A stretch of DNA of 64,000 nt, from assembly GCF_050003625.1 (NCBI RefSeq), contig NC_134399.1, forward strand, positions 148,608,473 through 148,672,472, given 5' to 3'. A program made the position numbers and the translations under genes. The notes under the pieces are model-generated. The model was not told the origin of the DNA, did not search any database, and saw nothing but the letters and a program-made list of their open reading frames with translations. The DNA is from Haematobia irritans (lineage: Eukaryota; Arthropoda; Insecta; Diptera; Muscidae). Positions 47,701 through 58,677 of the stretch are shown in pieces. How positions within the stretch are numbered: position 1 is the first letter of the stretch; each line of letters opens with the position of its first letter.

Positions 47701-48740
47701 CCCAGCAAAAAAAAAGCGTCGCCAAAAATGTTCTTTTTGGATCCGGAAATGGTGCAAAATTGACGCAGAAGCGATGAATTCAAAATGCACTGATAGACAA
47801 AATTGCGTTTCACAATCGTGAACGGACGTTGTCAAAATGAAACGGAAACGTTCACAAAAAATCAAAACGGAATGTTCACGATTTCGTCCACGGGCGTTCA
47901 CGATTGCATGAACGGCATTCGTTTTTCTTTGGTCATGAAATGTCTTAAAATAATCGTTAGACGTTGTTATGTCAACTCCGCCGTTGGTGCAATGTGCTAA
48001 GGCGACTGTTAACGTGTATCGTGCAGGCAACACAGGTTCGAGTCACGGTAGGGGAAATCTTTTTTTAATTTTGTTTATAAATTCGTAACCATTACGTTTT
48101 CAGATCATGAACGCTGAACGGTTGTTGTTTTGAAAATTTATGGTGTCATTTTTACGTTGTCAGATTGTCCCCATCTGTTCTCAGTTTGACAACACATGTG
48201 TGTTGATTCACTTTCATGAACGGATCGTTTCAAAATGACCACGCCGTTCATGATTTTTTCTATGGGTGTGGGCTTGTCATAGGACGTAAGTCCTCCATTT
48301 CAAAAGCCGTTGCACCGAATTTGCATCACTTCTTTAGGTGTGATCCGAATTCTATGTTTTGGATGTAAATTAAAAAATTCTGTGACATTTTGTCAAATAA
48401 ATCATTTTTATAATTTTTTATAATTTTTAATGGATTCTAACGCTTGTCGGAAACGTTTGACCTCAAATATTTTCAAAAACTCAATCTTTTTTCAGATTGG
48501 ATTTATCATTTTTTCGACAAAATTTAAATGTTTTGTATCATTTTATGAATTCTTACTCTGTTTTTAACCTTTTAGAAACGTTAAAATTACCTATTAAAAG
48601 TATGAAAAACCAAAGTTATAAAAAATTGAATTAAAAGAACTTCCCTGGTAGTTAAAATAAAGAACATCATTGGAATTGCATCTTCTGGAAGTGCTTCTAA
48701 AGTTGTGCCTTTGGAAGAACTTCCAAATTTTTTTGCTGGG
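47701..48740 (+). mobile_element. V-family TIR element, TA target, 1.04 kb
   Basis: The ends CCCAGCAAAAAAAAAG and TTTTTTTGCTGGG are inverted repeats, flanked by TA. The flanks rejoin to ATAATTATATATAACC, a normal family A monomer. A smaller element W (47788-48268) sits inside. Outside W the sequence matches the copy at 19136-19670. No coding region is seen. Confidence 0.8.
47788..48268. mobile_element. W-family TIR element with tRNA-like segment, inside V
   Basis: The ends CACTGATAGACAAAATTG and CATGATTTTTTCTATGGGTG form an imperfect inverted repeat with TG on both sides. The other V copy reads straight across this point. The interior is rich in CGTTCACG/CGTGAACG words and holds TTGGTGCAATGTGCTAAGGC ... 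GGTTCGAGTCACGG (~47982-48046), with A- and B-box character. Confidence 0.65.
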
Positions 48741-49227
48741 TATATATAACCCCCACATAAACCGATCCCCAGATTTGACCTCCGGTGTCTTTTGGAGGAG
48801 CAAAATTCATCCGATCTGGTTGAAATTTGGTACGAGGTGGTGGTATATGATATTTAACAACCATGCCAAAAGTAGTCCATATCAGTCCATAATCATATAT
48901 AGCCCCCATATAAATCGATCCCGAGATTTGGTTTTGGAGCCTCTTGGAGGAGAAAAGTTCATCCGAGTCAGTTGAAATTTGCTACATTGTGCTAGTATAT
49001 GGCCGTTAACAACCATGCCTAGCTAGGTCCATATCGGTTTACTTATATATAGTTTTTGTGTAATATATACCACGTATGCACTAACTCACAATTTAGAAAA
49101 CGATTTAAGATACCACAACCCAAGTAATTCGATTGTGGGTGACAGTCTTTCGTAGAAGTTTCTACGCTATCCATGGTGGAGGATACATAAGATTCGGCCT
49201 GGCCGAAGTTACGGCCATATATACTTG

Positions 49228-49552
49228 TTTTTCAATTAAAATTTCTTTATTTTAAAGGAATTTTAATATTGCGTAAATTATGTGTTCTAAAATGTATCTT
49301 TCATATTAGGTCAATATTTTGTTCGGTGTGCATAAAAAGAAAATCTAATTTCATTTGCACCCGAATTTAGAGTCCATTTTATTGTAAAGTAGGTCAATAA
49401 TTGTTTCCTTAATCAGCTTAAAGTATTAATGATTTTATTACTAAATTCTCTATAATTACTTTTGAAATATTTCAAGGCCTTCATGTAGTATTTTAAATTT
49501 CTGAGAAGACTAAAATAATTTTACTTAACTTTTCAACTTTTTTTTTTTGCAG
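49228..49552. other. Likely intron or 5' flank upstream of the exon
   Basis: AT-rich, no repeat end. It ends in a long pyrimidine tract and TTTTTTTTTTGCAG, a good splice acceptor at 49551-49552. Confidence 0.5.
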
Positions 49553-50136
49553 AATTAAAATATCTCACAGCAACCACTCAAAATTTACTTGGAAAAGGAA
49601 GCAAATCCATAAAAGGAGTGTTGAGAAATGTGAAGGCAGCAGTATTTTCCATAAAAACGAGGCAAAAAAACATCACTGATTTAATTATAGCTGATGATAT
49701 GAAGAGAATACTATAAAAGCTTGTTTAACCAGCAATGGAGGCCATAAGCTTCAATAACCCACATTGAAGGGGAGAAAAAAAACCATAATTAAACAATCAA
49801 GAAAGAACGATTCCATCATCACAAGAGAAATTTAAAATTTTCTTATATACTTTTCTTACTGAAAAGTAAAGCTTGAAACTGTGATGGTCATAAAACAAAA
49901 TAAATAAACTCTCAATATTAAAAAGAAAATGACTATATAAACAAAAGAATTTTTCCATTTTGCGTTGGATACAAAATAACTACGCCTACACACGTCCCAA
50001 TACAACACGAAACTCGATTGGATTCCAGTCAACCGTATACGCAACCTTCATATTTGCACCTGTCTTTCAACATCTCACAGAAGGACAACTGACGGCGCGC
50101 CAAGGTTAAACCACAATCTCCCCCTCAGCCACAAAA
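49553..50136 (+). other. Probable 5'UTR part of the host gene exon
   Basis: It follows the strong acceptor TTTTTTTTGCAG and leads to the ATG at 50137. There are no transposon ends. The last 100 bp are GC-richer (GACGGCGCGCCAAGG), as in a leader. Whether transcription starts further upstream cannot be seen. Confidence 0.55.
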
Positions 50137-50543
50137 ATGGAAAACGATGAGAAATTGTTGCAGGACGATTATGGGGCAGCCGCGGCTTCTTCTCCTGCCT
50201 CCTCATCCACATCGATAACATCTTCCGGCACATCGCGGTGTCCATTGGTGCGTACACCATCGCCGTCATCGGCCACAAGCCCACATACACCACCATTGCA
50301 ACCGCTAGTGCAAACATTTACGGCACCATTGCATCGCAAAAAGGGTCGATTGCAGCGTTCCGAACGTCTACAAACGGTTGACAGTTCGTCAAACAACTCG
50401 AGTGCAAATAATTCGACCACAACTCCCACTTCATTTTCTGCCTGGGAGGCATTGGTAAAAGAAAGCTTTGGTCAGATTGCATGGCCAATAAAAATTACAT
50501 CGTGGGAATTGGTTGATGATCGTGTTAAAGTTGTGCCCAATAG
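50137..50543 (+). CDS. First coding exon of an unrecognised host gene
   Basis: The ATG has a good context (CACAAAAATGG). The frame runs 135 complete codons plus two bases to a consensus donor AATAG|GTAAGT (50544), so the coding sequence continues elsewhere. Residues 1-10 are acidic (MENDEKLLQD). Next comes a long low-complexity Ala/Ser/Thr/Pro region with SP/TP motifs (PSPSSATSPHTPP), then a basic patch (HRKKGRLQRSERLQ, ~70-83) and a Ser/Asn/Thr stretch. The last ~35 residues look folded: SAWEALVKESFGQIAWPIKI, then TSWELVDDRVKVVPN. GC content is clearly above the surroundings, and this is the only non-transposon frame with real codon character. I cannot assign the family. The disordered N-terminus with possible phosphorylation sites followed by a conserved block suggests a regulatory or scaffold protein, but that is a guess. 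No later exon is recognised to 64000. Confidence 0.75.
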
Positions 50544-51235
50544 GTAAGTGGAAAAATATTTCCTAGCTCGCTAGTAAATTTCTTAAATTTCTTTTTAAAA
50601 AAACAGAGATGAAGTTCGAATTTAAATTTAAGTTTTGTAATGTGAAGGAAATATTGTTAGTGAAAGAACAGAGTAAAAAGGTATGTGGGAGGGATACCAA
50701 ATGTAACACGAATAAAACGGGTGGACTATGATGGAACCCCCAAAGAGCAAGAGGAGTGGATTGTACATTTGTTAGTATTCTCAAATTATTATTTCTCAAG
50801 TTAATGAGAAATAATAAATTGAAATCCAAATTAAACCCAACCGAAAAACGATTGCTGAACACAAACGGTACACTGAAAAAATATTTACCATGAGAAAATT
50901 TTATTATGACCAATTACAAAATATTAAGGACAAATTTCTTTAAAATAATGAAATTTTAATTTAAAAATAGAGTTTATAATTTTTGCTTTACATTTTTTTC
51001 TATTAAATTTAGGACACACATTTTGGAAATGTTCGTCCCTCCTCTTAAGTCGAATGTCTTTGAACTAAGGCAAATTTTCCTTAAAGTAAAGACACAAATT
51101 TTGAATCGTCCTTTAATTAACTGAAAAATTGAATCTTTTGATTTAAGATAAAAACGCGTCAAATATAGGCTAAAACTGATTTTGAAGATTTAGAATCTTT
51201 TGCATAAAGTTTTTTTTTTGGAAATAAGAAAAACA
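50544..51235 (+). other. Start of a long intron
   Basis: It follows the GTAAGT donor. AT-rich, with an E-like terminus CACTGAAAAAATATTTACC near 50872. If the gene continues to the right, the intron holds A13, the nested H/G/LINE block and B3. Confidence 0.5.
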
Positions 51236-51540
51236 AGTATATACGGCCGTAAGTTCGGCCAGGCCGAATCTTATGTAACCTCCACCATGGATTGCATAGA
51301 AACTTGTACTAAAGACTGTCATCCACAATCGAATTACTTGGGTTATTGTATCTTAAAACTTCTTACATAGTTTTCTAAATTGTGATTTAGTCCATACGTG
51401 GTAGAGAGTCAGAATTAAAATATGGGGGTCGCTTATATGAGGGCTATATACAATTATGAACTTGATATGGACCAATTTTTGTGTGAATGGGGATCGATTT
51501 ATCTGAGGGCTATATATAACTATAGACCTATATGGACCTA

Positions 51541-52395
51541 AAGGGTGTTTAGAATTTCAAGGGCCTATGTTGATTTTGAATAAAACACAAACTATTTAGG
51601 AAATTATTGTAATTTTATTTTATTATGATATATTGGTATTACTCAATTATGTATGGAACAAAATATGGGCCAAATGGGCGCCGCGACCTCGGTGGCACAC
51701 CTTCATCCGATGGTCCAAATTTTCGATGACGCTGAGGCATAATGGAGGTTCTATGCCGTTAATGTGCCGAATTATCTCATCCTTTAGCTCTTGAATTGTT
51801 GCTGACTTATCGTCGTACATCTTTTCTTTCAAATAACCCCAAAGAAAAAAGTCCAACGGTGTCAAATCACATGATCTTGGCGGCCAATTGACATCGCCAT
51901 TACGTGAGATAACACGGCCATTGAATTTGTTGCGCCATTGTTTCGTTAGCTGTGTGGCAAGTGGAACCGTCCTGCTGAAACCACATATCGTCCGCATCCA
52001 TATCTTCCAATTTGGGCCATAAAAATTCGTTATCATCTCACGATAGCGAACACCATTCACAGTAACTGCCTGACCGGCCTCATTTTGGAAAAAATACGGT
52101 CCGATGATGCCGCCAGCCCATAAACCGTACCAAACACTCACTCTTTGTGGATGCATTGGTTTTTCGAAAATCACTCTTGGATTCTCATTCGCTCAAATGC
52201 GGCAATTCTGTTTATTGACGAATCCACTGAGGTGAAAATGTGCCTCATAACTGAAAATGATTTTCTTCGAAAATTGATCATCCATTGTTGCCATTTCTTG
52301 GAACCATTTAACACGTTGTTGGATTATGTATCTCTCCACTTGGCGTTTAGGTGTGGTTCACATTCAACATCGGCCCTTACAATTTAACCACCCTT
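51541..52395 (-). mobile_element. Rosa-like element R2, internally deleted
   Basis: The ends AAGGGTG and CACCCTT are flanked by TA (51539-51540, 52396-52397). The flanks rejoin to GGACCTAGTTAGGCATGG, the family A consensus. It is about 855 bp and encodes only the catalytic half of a transposase, as in R1, but is older and mutated. Confidence 0.8.
51647..52330 (-). pseudogene. Rosa-like transposase remnant in R2
   Basis: The minus-strand frame matches the R1 protein (MHPQRVSVWYGLWAGGIIGP, RNGDVNWPPRSCDLTPLDFF, C-terminal GRGAHLAHILF). The part around the second catalytic Asp is shifted: the correct WFQQDGSTCHTA is readable only in another frame, so two indels bracket it. Upstream the first catalytic motif reads FSYEAHF instead of FSDEAHF, and an in-frame TGA follows NKQNCRI. 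The gene is dead. Confidence 0.8.
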
Positions 52396-53828
52396 TAGTT
52401 AGGCATGGTTGTTAACGGTCACATACCAAGAGGCTCCAACACCAAATCTCGGGATCGGTTTATATGGTGGCTATATATGATTATTGACTGATATGGACCA
52501 CTTTTGGCATGGCTGTTAAATATCAATTCGGTGCAACGGATGTTGAAATGTGGACATCTGTCCCATGTTAAATTCATCGCTTTGTATACAAATTTATATA
52601 TCTCCATTGTATTAAAAAGTAACTACATATCGTTAGCTTAATGTGTAAAGGTGCTAAGTCAACCTTTTACAAAAAAATGGATTAAAATGCAGATCGACAG
52701 ATAAATCAAAAATACATAGTTTACCAAACAAAAATATATTAAATATTTATTTTTATCCTTGTTTGGTAATGATGTGTAAAAGTGCTAAGTCAGCAAAATA
52801 CACGTGTTAAGTCAAATTTTAGGTTGAGTAGGTTTTGCTAAAAAAAAATAAATTGAAATTTTTTGTGTGCGATTTTGCGGAAAGTTTAGAGTTTGTATTG
52901 AAAGCATTTATGGTAACTACATTTACAGTTTTTCGAAAATAGGTTTATTTCACAATTTATTAAGTTTTTTGTTTTTTCTGTAAAATTTCAAAAAATTGAC
53001 TTAGCACCTTTACACCCAGAAAAAAGTGACCCCTACTTTAAGTTAAAATGAACTCATTGTGAAGAAAGTTGAACTTCGTATAGCGCCAAAGACATTTTTA
53101 TTTGTTTGAACGATGTGATTTTCGCAGAAATTAGGAATAATGCATTCCATATATTAGTTAACATTTTCCTATATTTATATACCACTATACTACAGAATGA
53201 AAAAATTTAACTAATTTGAATTCATATATGGAATGATTTTTTGAAATTTTTTCATTCATTTCGACAAATCTTACACATTTGTGGTAAAACTTTTACTTCA
53301 TCATTAGAACTGCTTACCTTCGTTTTTAAATACAATTTTATTTATTTATATAAGCAATTTTATCTTCAATAAAAGACATGTTTTATTAATATATTGAATA
53401 TATTTATTAAGAATCAACAGCATCGAATCTCCTTGAAATATTAGTTTATTATTCCGCTGTTTCCAATTTCCATGTGATATTATCAACTGTAAAACGCACT
53501 TTTTCTTCTTCTTGTACTTTTTATTTTTAATAAGTTGCTGCCTAACGATTTTGTCCTCCTTTTACAATTTCAATACCTACAAATATAAAAAATCATAAAC
53601 CATTTTTGTTGCAAAAGGTTAGCGTCACTGAATATTACCTGATAATTGAAGATTCCAAAATGAAGACAAATGAAAGGGTTGTTATTCTGCTGGTGTTTTC
53701 TTTCTTTATACACTATCACGAACATTGATAGATTTATTTAAAAAAAAAAACGAAAATTTTTCTCACTAATTTAAAATAACAAATATTTTACATATTTTAT
53801 TTGTTATTTATTATATTATTTTACCATA

Positions 53829-53877
53829 TTATTTTTTAACAATCTCTCCGTATACCAAAACAACGCGATTCCAACTA
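53829..53877. repeat. 49-bp target-site duplication, copy 1
   Basis: Identical to 58678-58726 (contains CAATCTCTCCGTATACCAAA and ACAACGCGATTCCAACT). It flanks the 3' end of the LINE. Confidence 0.9.
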
Positions 53878-54453
53878 TTTTATTTTTTTTTTTTATTTAT
53901 TATTATTACTTTATTGAGACTTTAGACAAACGAAGGGTTGATATAACCATATGTTAGCATTGTTTAACAATTGTTTTCTCTTAGAACTATATTTGTCTTG
54001 CTCTAATAAACGCTGATTATGACTAAAGCTACATACTGAACAGTCAAAACGCAACACTTCAAAATGAGTGTGTTTTTTTTTTGTGTGAAACAATGCTTGC
54101 TCGCTGCATTTGCGGTATCATACAGAGCACTGTCTGTAAAAAGAGGAAGAAAAAAAAAAATACCTTAATACTAGATAACACTTAAGACTAAAGAGGACAA
54201 AAACTACATTAAACGACATGTCTGAGGACATTCTTATGTTGGTAACATTTATGATTAGGATTAGCGAAGTGTATGGGTAAGTTACATACATATTATTTGT
54301 GTTTTGGTTACTAAGTTAAACGTTTACATTACTTATTTAATGTTCTAAATTTCAGTCTTTATAGTTATTAGGTGTATATTGATGTTAAATAACGTGTAAA
54401 TTTAATTTCTTGATTGTCATATCTTAAATTCTAATATCACAGTGAAAAATTAT

Positions 54454-57348
54454 TCAGCCTCTATGGGAGCCAGGTACGGTTTTTCTGAAGAAGTCTAGCA
54501 TGAATGGTGAGTTCGGATCTTCATTTATAATACCAATAGGTGAGAGATAGGAGGAGATATTCCATCCATATGTTCTTTCGCGTTCGTATACATCATTCAT
54601 TAAGTGATTGTCATGAGATGGCAATTTCTCGGCAAAATGTTTTTGCAGTCTGAGTGAGTAAGAGCAGATAGGTGTTATTTCTGCTTTGTCGTAGATATAT
54701 TTATTGGAAAAGCGTTTTGTCGGTAATTGGAAATTCCGTCCAATGCACTTTCTTAATACAGATCGCTCAAATGCCTCTAATTCCTTGGCGACTGTGGGAG
54801 AGATGGAGAACCATATGGGAAACGCGTATATTAATATGGGTCTTATTGCGGTCTTGTATAATAGGAGTTTGGTACTATTTTGTAAAAATCTGTTGTGGAG
54901 AACTCTAGAGAAAATCCCTGTTACTTTTTTTGCTTTCAGTAAGTTTTGTCTACAATGTTCATTAAATTTAAAAAGGTTATTGAAGTTAACTCCAAGATAT
55001 TTCACTGTGTTTTTTACAGGTATCTCAGTTCCGTTCATGCAAATATTCAGATTTTTACTTTGTGGCACTACAAGGCGATGACATTTTCCAGAAGGATTTC
55101 TAATGCATATTGCCTCAGATTTGGCTGCATTTATTTGTATCCCCCAATTGGTGTAATACTCATTAATGGTGATGAGATGGCTGGTAGCTTCCGCCATGGC
55201 TTGTTGAGGGAAGGTATTGTGTGCATAGATCATGCAGTCGTCGGCGTAAAGGATGGCTTTGGAGGATCCAGACGTGTGTGGAAAGTCGTGTAGGAAAAGG
55301 TTGAAGAGAAGTGGTGCTAGTACGCTGCCTTGAGGAACACCACTCCTAACTTCTCCAAAGGGAGAGATGTCATTGTTGATTTCAACGCAAAATTTTCGGT
55401 CCAAAAAAAAACTTGAAATTATTTTTATCATAAATGGGTCGATAGCTAGGTTGACCAATTTATATAGAATACCTTTATGACAGGCCGAATCAAATGCTTT
55501 TTCGATGTCTAGGGATATAGCAACCGTTGCCTGTTTTTCTCTTAAGTTTGCAGTGACATCGGAATGGAATTTAAGTAATGCATGTTGAGTGGAATGATGC
55601 CGCTTGAAGCCAAATTGATAAGCGGGTAGTGGACAAAATGGGAATTCATTCTCTATTTTTATTTTTAGTATGAGTTCAAATAATTTTCCAACATTTGACA
55701 ACAGTGATATTGGGCGGAAATCTTTGACGTCTAAGCTGCAGTTTTTCTTTTTGATAGGTATAATTTTAGACGTTTTCCAGGCCTTGGGAAAATAGCCGTT
55801 GTTTAGACAATTGTTGAAAAGGCACGTAATAAGTTTTATTGAACTATCCGGCAGTTTCTTGATTAAGAAGTTGGAAATGTTGTCAACACCGCTTGATTTC
55901 TTGCTGTTGATGCTATTAATGACGCATTTTACTTCCTCAAAATGTGTGAAGTGGTAATTGTCTTCATTTTGTAGCGAAGAGAATGTGTCGTCGAAAGAAT
56001 ATATGTGTTGGGTCATATTGGCGGTGTATGAAGCAACGCGTTCAGTGAGATCTGGTACTGGATTAATAGGTAAGTTTTCCTTATAGATGGACGAATAATA
56101 GGTTCGGAAGGCCTCGCAGATTTCAGCATCGCCTGTTATTATATTGTTGTTAACCGATATTTTTTGGCAGGTACCGCTCTTCCTTTTACCAATTATGCTG
56201 TTAATATCTTTGAATGCTCTTGGGCCAGGTTTAATTTTTTCAAGTTTCGACTGGAATTTACTTGCTTGATCTAGTCTTATCTGATCGTTTATGATTATTT
56301 TTAAGAGACCAATTTGTTTGGATAGTAGGTTATACTCAGAGGTGGATCTATTGCCAGTTCTGTGGAAAAGCCTTTTGAGCTGCTTTTGCCACTGGTGTTT
56401 AACTTTAAACATTTTTTTAATGTTATCGGGCAGTATGGTTTTGTTTTCTTTAATTTCATGCCTCTCAGAATGGTAGGTGGTATTGGTTTGTATGAGATTG
56501 TTAAACTCGTTTATAGCTTGGTCTATTTCAGTATTTGTTAAGTTTCTGTTATCAGGAGGCATAATTGAGATGCACCCAACATCAACATCATGTTTAAATC
56601 TGTTCCAGTCTGTGTTTTGAAATGATGTGAAAAAGCGGGGGGGCCTCAGGATAACGGCCGAATCTGTAAGTTTTAAGTCTAAGGATAGGGGAAAGTGGTC
56701 CGAAAATGTCGGAAGACTCTCTACCTTATAATTGACGTCGTAAGCGTTCGCAAAGTGCGAGCTGAGTACGAAGTGGTCCAAAAAGGAATTGCCGTTTGGA
56801 AAAGAGGGCTTATTATCACAGAGGCGTATCACTTCCGAGGAGTGATCTGAGAGCCAGGTCTGAAAAGATATTCCATTAGAGTTGTTGTTGTAGTCGTTCC
56901 AGGCAAGATTTCTAGCGTTGAAGTCGCCACCTAAAATTAGCCCATCGTATTGATTCGAAGTTTCAATTATTTTGTCCAGATCGGAAATAAAAATGTCTCT
57001 GGGGAGATTTGTAGGTACATATACTGACCCTACAAGTACTCTTTTTGGGATATTATTTTGATTTATTTCAATCTGTATTAATGTTGCAAATATACGGGAA
57101 AGCCCAATGTGTACCCTTTTGAATGAGATATTGTTCTGCAACACAATTGCTACACCAATGGGTGAGTAATCATAAAAGGAATTGTAGCCATGTATGGATA
57201 ATTGCCTGTTATCCCTCAGGTGGCATTCTTGTATGAACCCGATGTTTATTTTATAATAGTGTAAGAGGTTAGACAGTTCGATTTGTCGACTTCTGTCAAT
57301 CAGTGACCGGACATTCATAGTCATGAATTTCAGTTTATTACGGTTCAT
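54454..57348 (-). CDS. LINE ORF2, endonuclease plus reverse transcriptase
   Basis: 964 residues. The N-terminal apurinic-type endonuclease nicks the target. Catalytic positions are visible: the Glu in GFIQECHLRD (41), Asp/Asn in GGDFNARN (142, 144) and the closing SDHFPL (216-221). Reverse transcriptase motifs follow in order: KTSKIIPIKK (~526), DFRPISLLSN (~543), YQFGFKRHHSTQHA (577-590), the first metal-binding Asp in SLDIEKAFD (614), SGVPQGSVLAPLLFN (669-683) and YADD (701-704). A thumb/connection region with YLGVNFN and a C-terminal tail (SFMLDFFRKTVPGSHRG-like) ends the protein. No RNase H motif is evident. Length is normal for the clade and no stop or frameshift is present, so the element may be active or only recently silenced. 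Confidence 0.92.
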   Translation of the reverse strand: MNRNKLKFMTMNVRSLIDRSRQIELSNLLHYYKINIGFIQECHLRDNRQLSIHGYNSFYDYSPIGVAIVLQNNISFKRVHIGLSRIFATLIQIEINQNNIPKRVLVGSVYVPTNLPRDIFISDLDKIIETSNQYDGLILGGDFNARNLAWNDYNNNSNGISFQTWLSDHSSEVIRLCDNKPSFPNGNSFLDHFVLSSHFANAYDVNYKVESLPTFSDHFPLSLDLKLTDSAVILRPPRFFTSFQNTDWNRFKHDVDVGCISIMPPDNRNLTNTEIDQAINEFNNLIQTNTTYHSERHEIKENKTILPDNIKKMFKVKHQWQKQLKRLFHRTGNRSTSEYNLLSKQIGLLKIIINDQIRLDQASKFQSKLEKIKPGPRAFKDINSIIGKRKSGTCQKISVNNNIITGDAEICEAFRTYYSSIYKENLPINPVPDLTERVASYTANMTQHIYSFDDTFSSLQNEDNYHFTHFEEVKCVINSINSKKSSGVDNISNFLIKKLPDSSIKLITCLFNNCLNNGYFPKAWKTSKIIPIKKKNCSLDVKDFRPISLLSNVGKLFELILKIKIENEFPFCPLPAYQFGFKRHHSTQHALLKFHSDVTANLREKQATVAISLDIEKAFDSACHKGILYKLVNLAIDPFMIKIISSFFLDRKFCVEINNDISPFGEVRSGVPQGSVLAPLLFNLFLHDFPHTSGSSKAILYADDCMIYAHNTFPQQAMAEATSHLITINEYYTNWGIQINAAKSEAICIRNPSGKCHRLVVPQSKNLNICMNGTEIPVKNTVKYLGVNFNNLFKFNEHCRQNLLKAKKVTGIFSRVLHNRFLQNSTKLLLYKTAIRPILIYAFPIWFSISPTVAKELEAFERSVLRKCIGRNFQLPTKRFSNKYIYDKAEITPICSYSLRLQKHFAEKLPSHDNHLMNDVYERERTYGWNISSYLSPIGIINEDPNSPFMLDFFRKTVPGSHRG

Positions 57349-58570
57349 TTTTGATCTTATTGAAAATTCTTAAAAACTCAGCCTTGGCTTCGACTTTTGA
57401 CATTAGCTTGTATTCTTTCAAAAATTTTGCTATTTCTTGTTCCATGGTAAGCTCTTCTGGCTCCATGAAATATGATGAAAGTTTAAGAAATTCGTCGACA
57501 ATAGATTTTTTTTTTTCAGTGTTATTCTCTTGTCTAAAAAAGTTGGCATACGACTTACCGGGCAACACATATGAAGAAATCGTTTTTCGAACGTTTTCTT
57601 TGGCGATTTCTCTTTCCTCACGGGCTCTCATTATCCTCTCCCTTTTATTTGCGACATATTTCTTATATGCACTGCATCCCCTCCAACTGGCCGGATGACC
57701 TACTTCTCCACAATTAACACAGACGGGTTGTGTTTCTTTTTGGCCTTGTCTCGGACAATTGCCAGGCTCGTGACTTTCGCTGCATTTAACGCATCTGAAA
57801 CCTGCATTGCAATTTTTTGCTATGTGCCCCCATAGTTGACAACGGCGACATTGGATTTCCTTTTCTTTGTTTTTGGGCTTTTCCCAAGTTACTATTTGGC
57901 TGGAAACTGCGTTTATGTGTTTGACATCATCCCTAGATTTTCCAGGATGTAATGTTACGATAAACAAACTTGTTATATATTTGTTTTTAATAGAATGAGG
58001 TGTAGTAAAGCGTGAGACATTCGCTACCACACCTGGTACTATCAAATCCAAATTAGTTTTAATTTCCTCTGGCGTAGTTTTAATGTGAAGGCCACGTAAA
58101 ACAAGTGAAACCTGCTTCAATTCTTTCGGGGTGAAGGAATATGAATTAATTTTCTTCTCTCTCAGAAGTGCCATCATTTCGGAGTGGACAGAGGTGTCTG
58201 CGAAATACAATTTACTTTTACGACGATTTATATTCTTGATTTTAAAAACAATTTTTGGCTGTCTTGCTTCCAATTGAGTCACTAGAGCATTGATATTTTG
58301 GTCAAACAGAAAGATTGGTGGACAGAATTTTTGTTTCGGGATGCTCCCTTCTGATGTCCTCGTCATTGTTGCTGCTGAATTCATGATGTTTCGTTTGGTT
58401 GTTGTTTGCTGCTCAATTGCATTGTCGGATTGTTGAAAATCTAGTTTTCCAAGAATAGAAAAACGATTTTGGTTGTTGATATCAAAAGATGTCACGTCAA
58501 TATTATCCATTGAGTCGTCTCTCCTCATCTTCTTCTTCAGGTTTCGCACCTTGCCATCATCGTCAGCCAT
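57338..58570 (-). CDS. LINE ORF1, Gag-like nucleic-acid-binding protein
   Basis: 410 residues. In Jockey-clade LINEs the ORF1 protein binds the element RNA and forms the ribonucleoprotein that travels to the nucleus. The middle part (RGLHIKTTPEEIKTNLDLIV, ~159-178) matches the block upstream of the zinc knuckles in Jockey/HeT-A-type Gag proteins. Three cysteine-rich knuckles follow: CRRCQLWGHIAKNC (241-254, CX2CX4HX4C), CVKCSESHEPGNC (260-272) and CVNCGEVGHPASWRGC (284-299, with a longer last spacer). The C-terminus is Lys/Glu-rich and probably helical (REEREIAKENVRKTI). The start MADDDGKVRN is the first ATG after the leader. The stop TAA lies 11 bp inside ORF2, so ORF2 is likely reached by reinitiation. 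No frame damage is seen. Confidence 0.9.
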   Translation of the reverse strand: MADDDGKVRNLKKKMRRDDSMDNIDVTSFDINNQNRFSILGKLDFQQSDNAIEQQTTTKRNIMNSAATMTRTSEGSIPKQKFCPPIFLFDQNINALVTQLEARQPKIVFKIKNINRRKSKLYFADTSVHSEMMALLREKKINSYSFTPKELKQVSLVLRGLHIKTTPEEIKTNLDLIVPGVVANVSRFTTPHSIKNKYITSLFIVTLHPGKSRDDVKHINAVSSQIVTWEKPKNKEKEIQCRRCQLWGHIAKNCNAGFRCVKCSESHEPGNCPRQGQKETQPVCVNCGEVGHPASWRGCSAYKKYVANKRERIMRAREEREIAKENVRKTISSYVLPGKSYANFFRQENNTEKKKSIVDEFLKLSSYFMEPEELTMEQEIAKFLKEYKLMSKVEAKAEFLRIFNKIKNEP

Positions 58571-58677
58571 TTCACTTTGCCGCTTGTGGCACGGTAAAGT
58601 AATATTTTTGCCAATTTATTTTATCTATTTATAATACACAAAAAATACGTCTGTTCAGTCTGCTTCTTCTTCCTCCT

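Larger units (their letters stand above)
45893..49227 (+). mobile_element. Family A element (A14) with P2 and V insertions
   Basis: The 5' end, core and (GTCC)n lie at 45893-46250. Monomers resume after P2 at 47234-47700 and after V at 48741-49000. The 3' module and hairpin end lie at ~49060-49227. Without its two insertions it would be about 1.3 kb. Confidence 0.85.
51236..52525 (-). mobile_element. Family A element (A13), truncated, with R2 inside
   Basis: It begins with the 3' hairpin end (CAAGTATATACGGCCGTAAG), runs through the 3' module to GGACC, is interrupted by R2 (51541-52395), resumes GTTAGGCATGGTTGTTAACG and stops after part of one monomer near 52525. The 5' half is missing. Confidence 0.8.
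53878..58677 (-). mobile_element. Full-length Jockey-clade LINE, 4.8 kb
   Basis: On the minus strand it has a short 5'UTR (58571-58677), ORF1, ORF2 overlapping by 11 bp, a ~575-bp 3'UTR, an AATAAA signal and a poly(A)-like tail (53880-53915). It is bounded by a perfect 49-bp direct repeat (53829-53877 and 58678-58726). Both ORFs are open. No RNase H domain is evident, as in the Jockey clade. Confidence 0.9.

Noticed and set aside
50137..50543. Naming the host gene
   Set aside because: The C-terminal block looks conserved but I do not recognise it with certainty, so no symbol is given.
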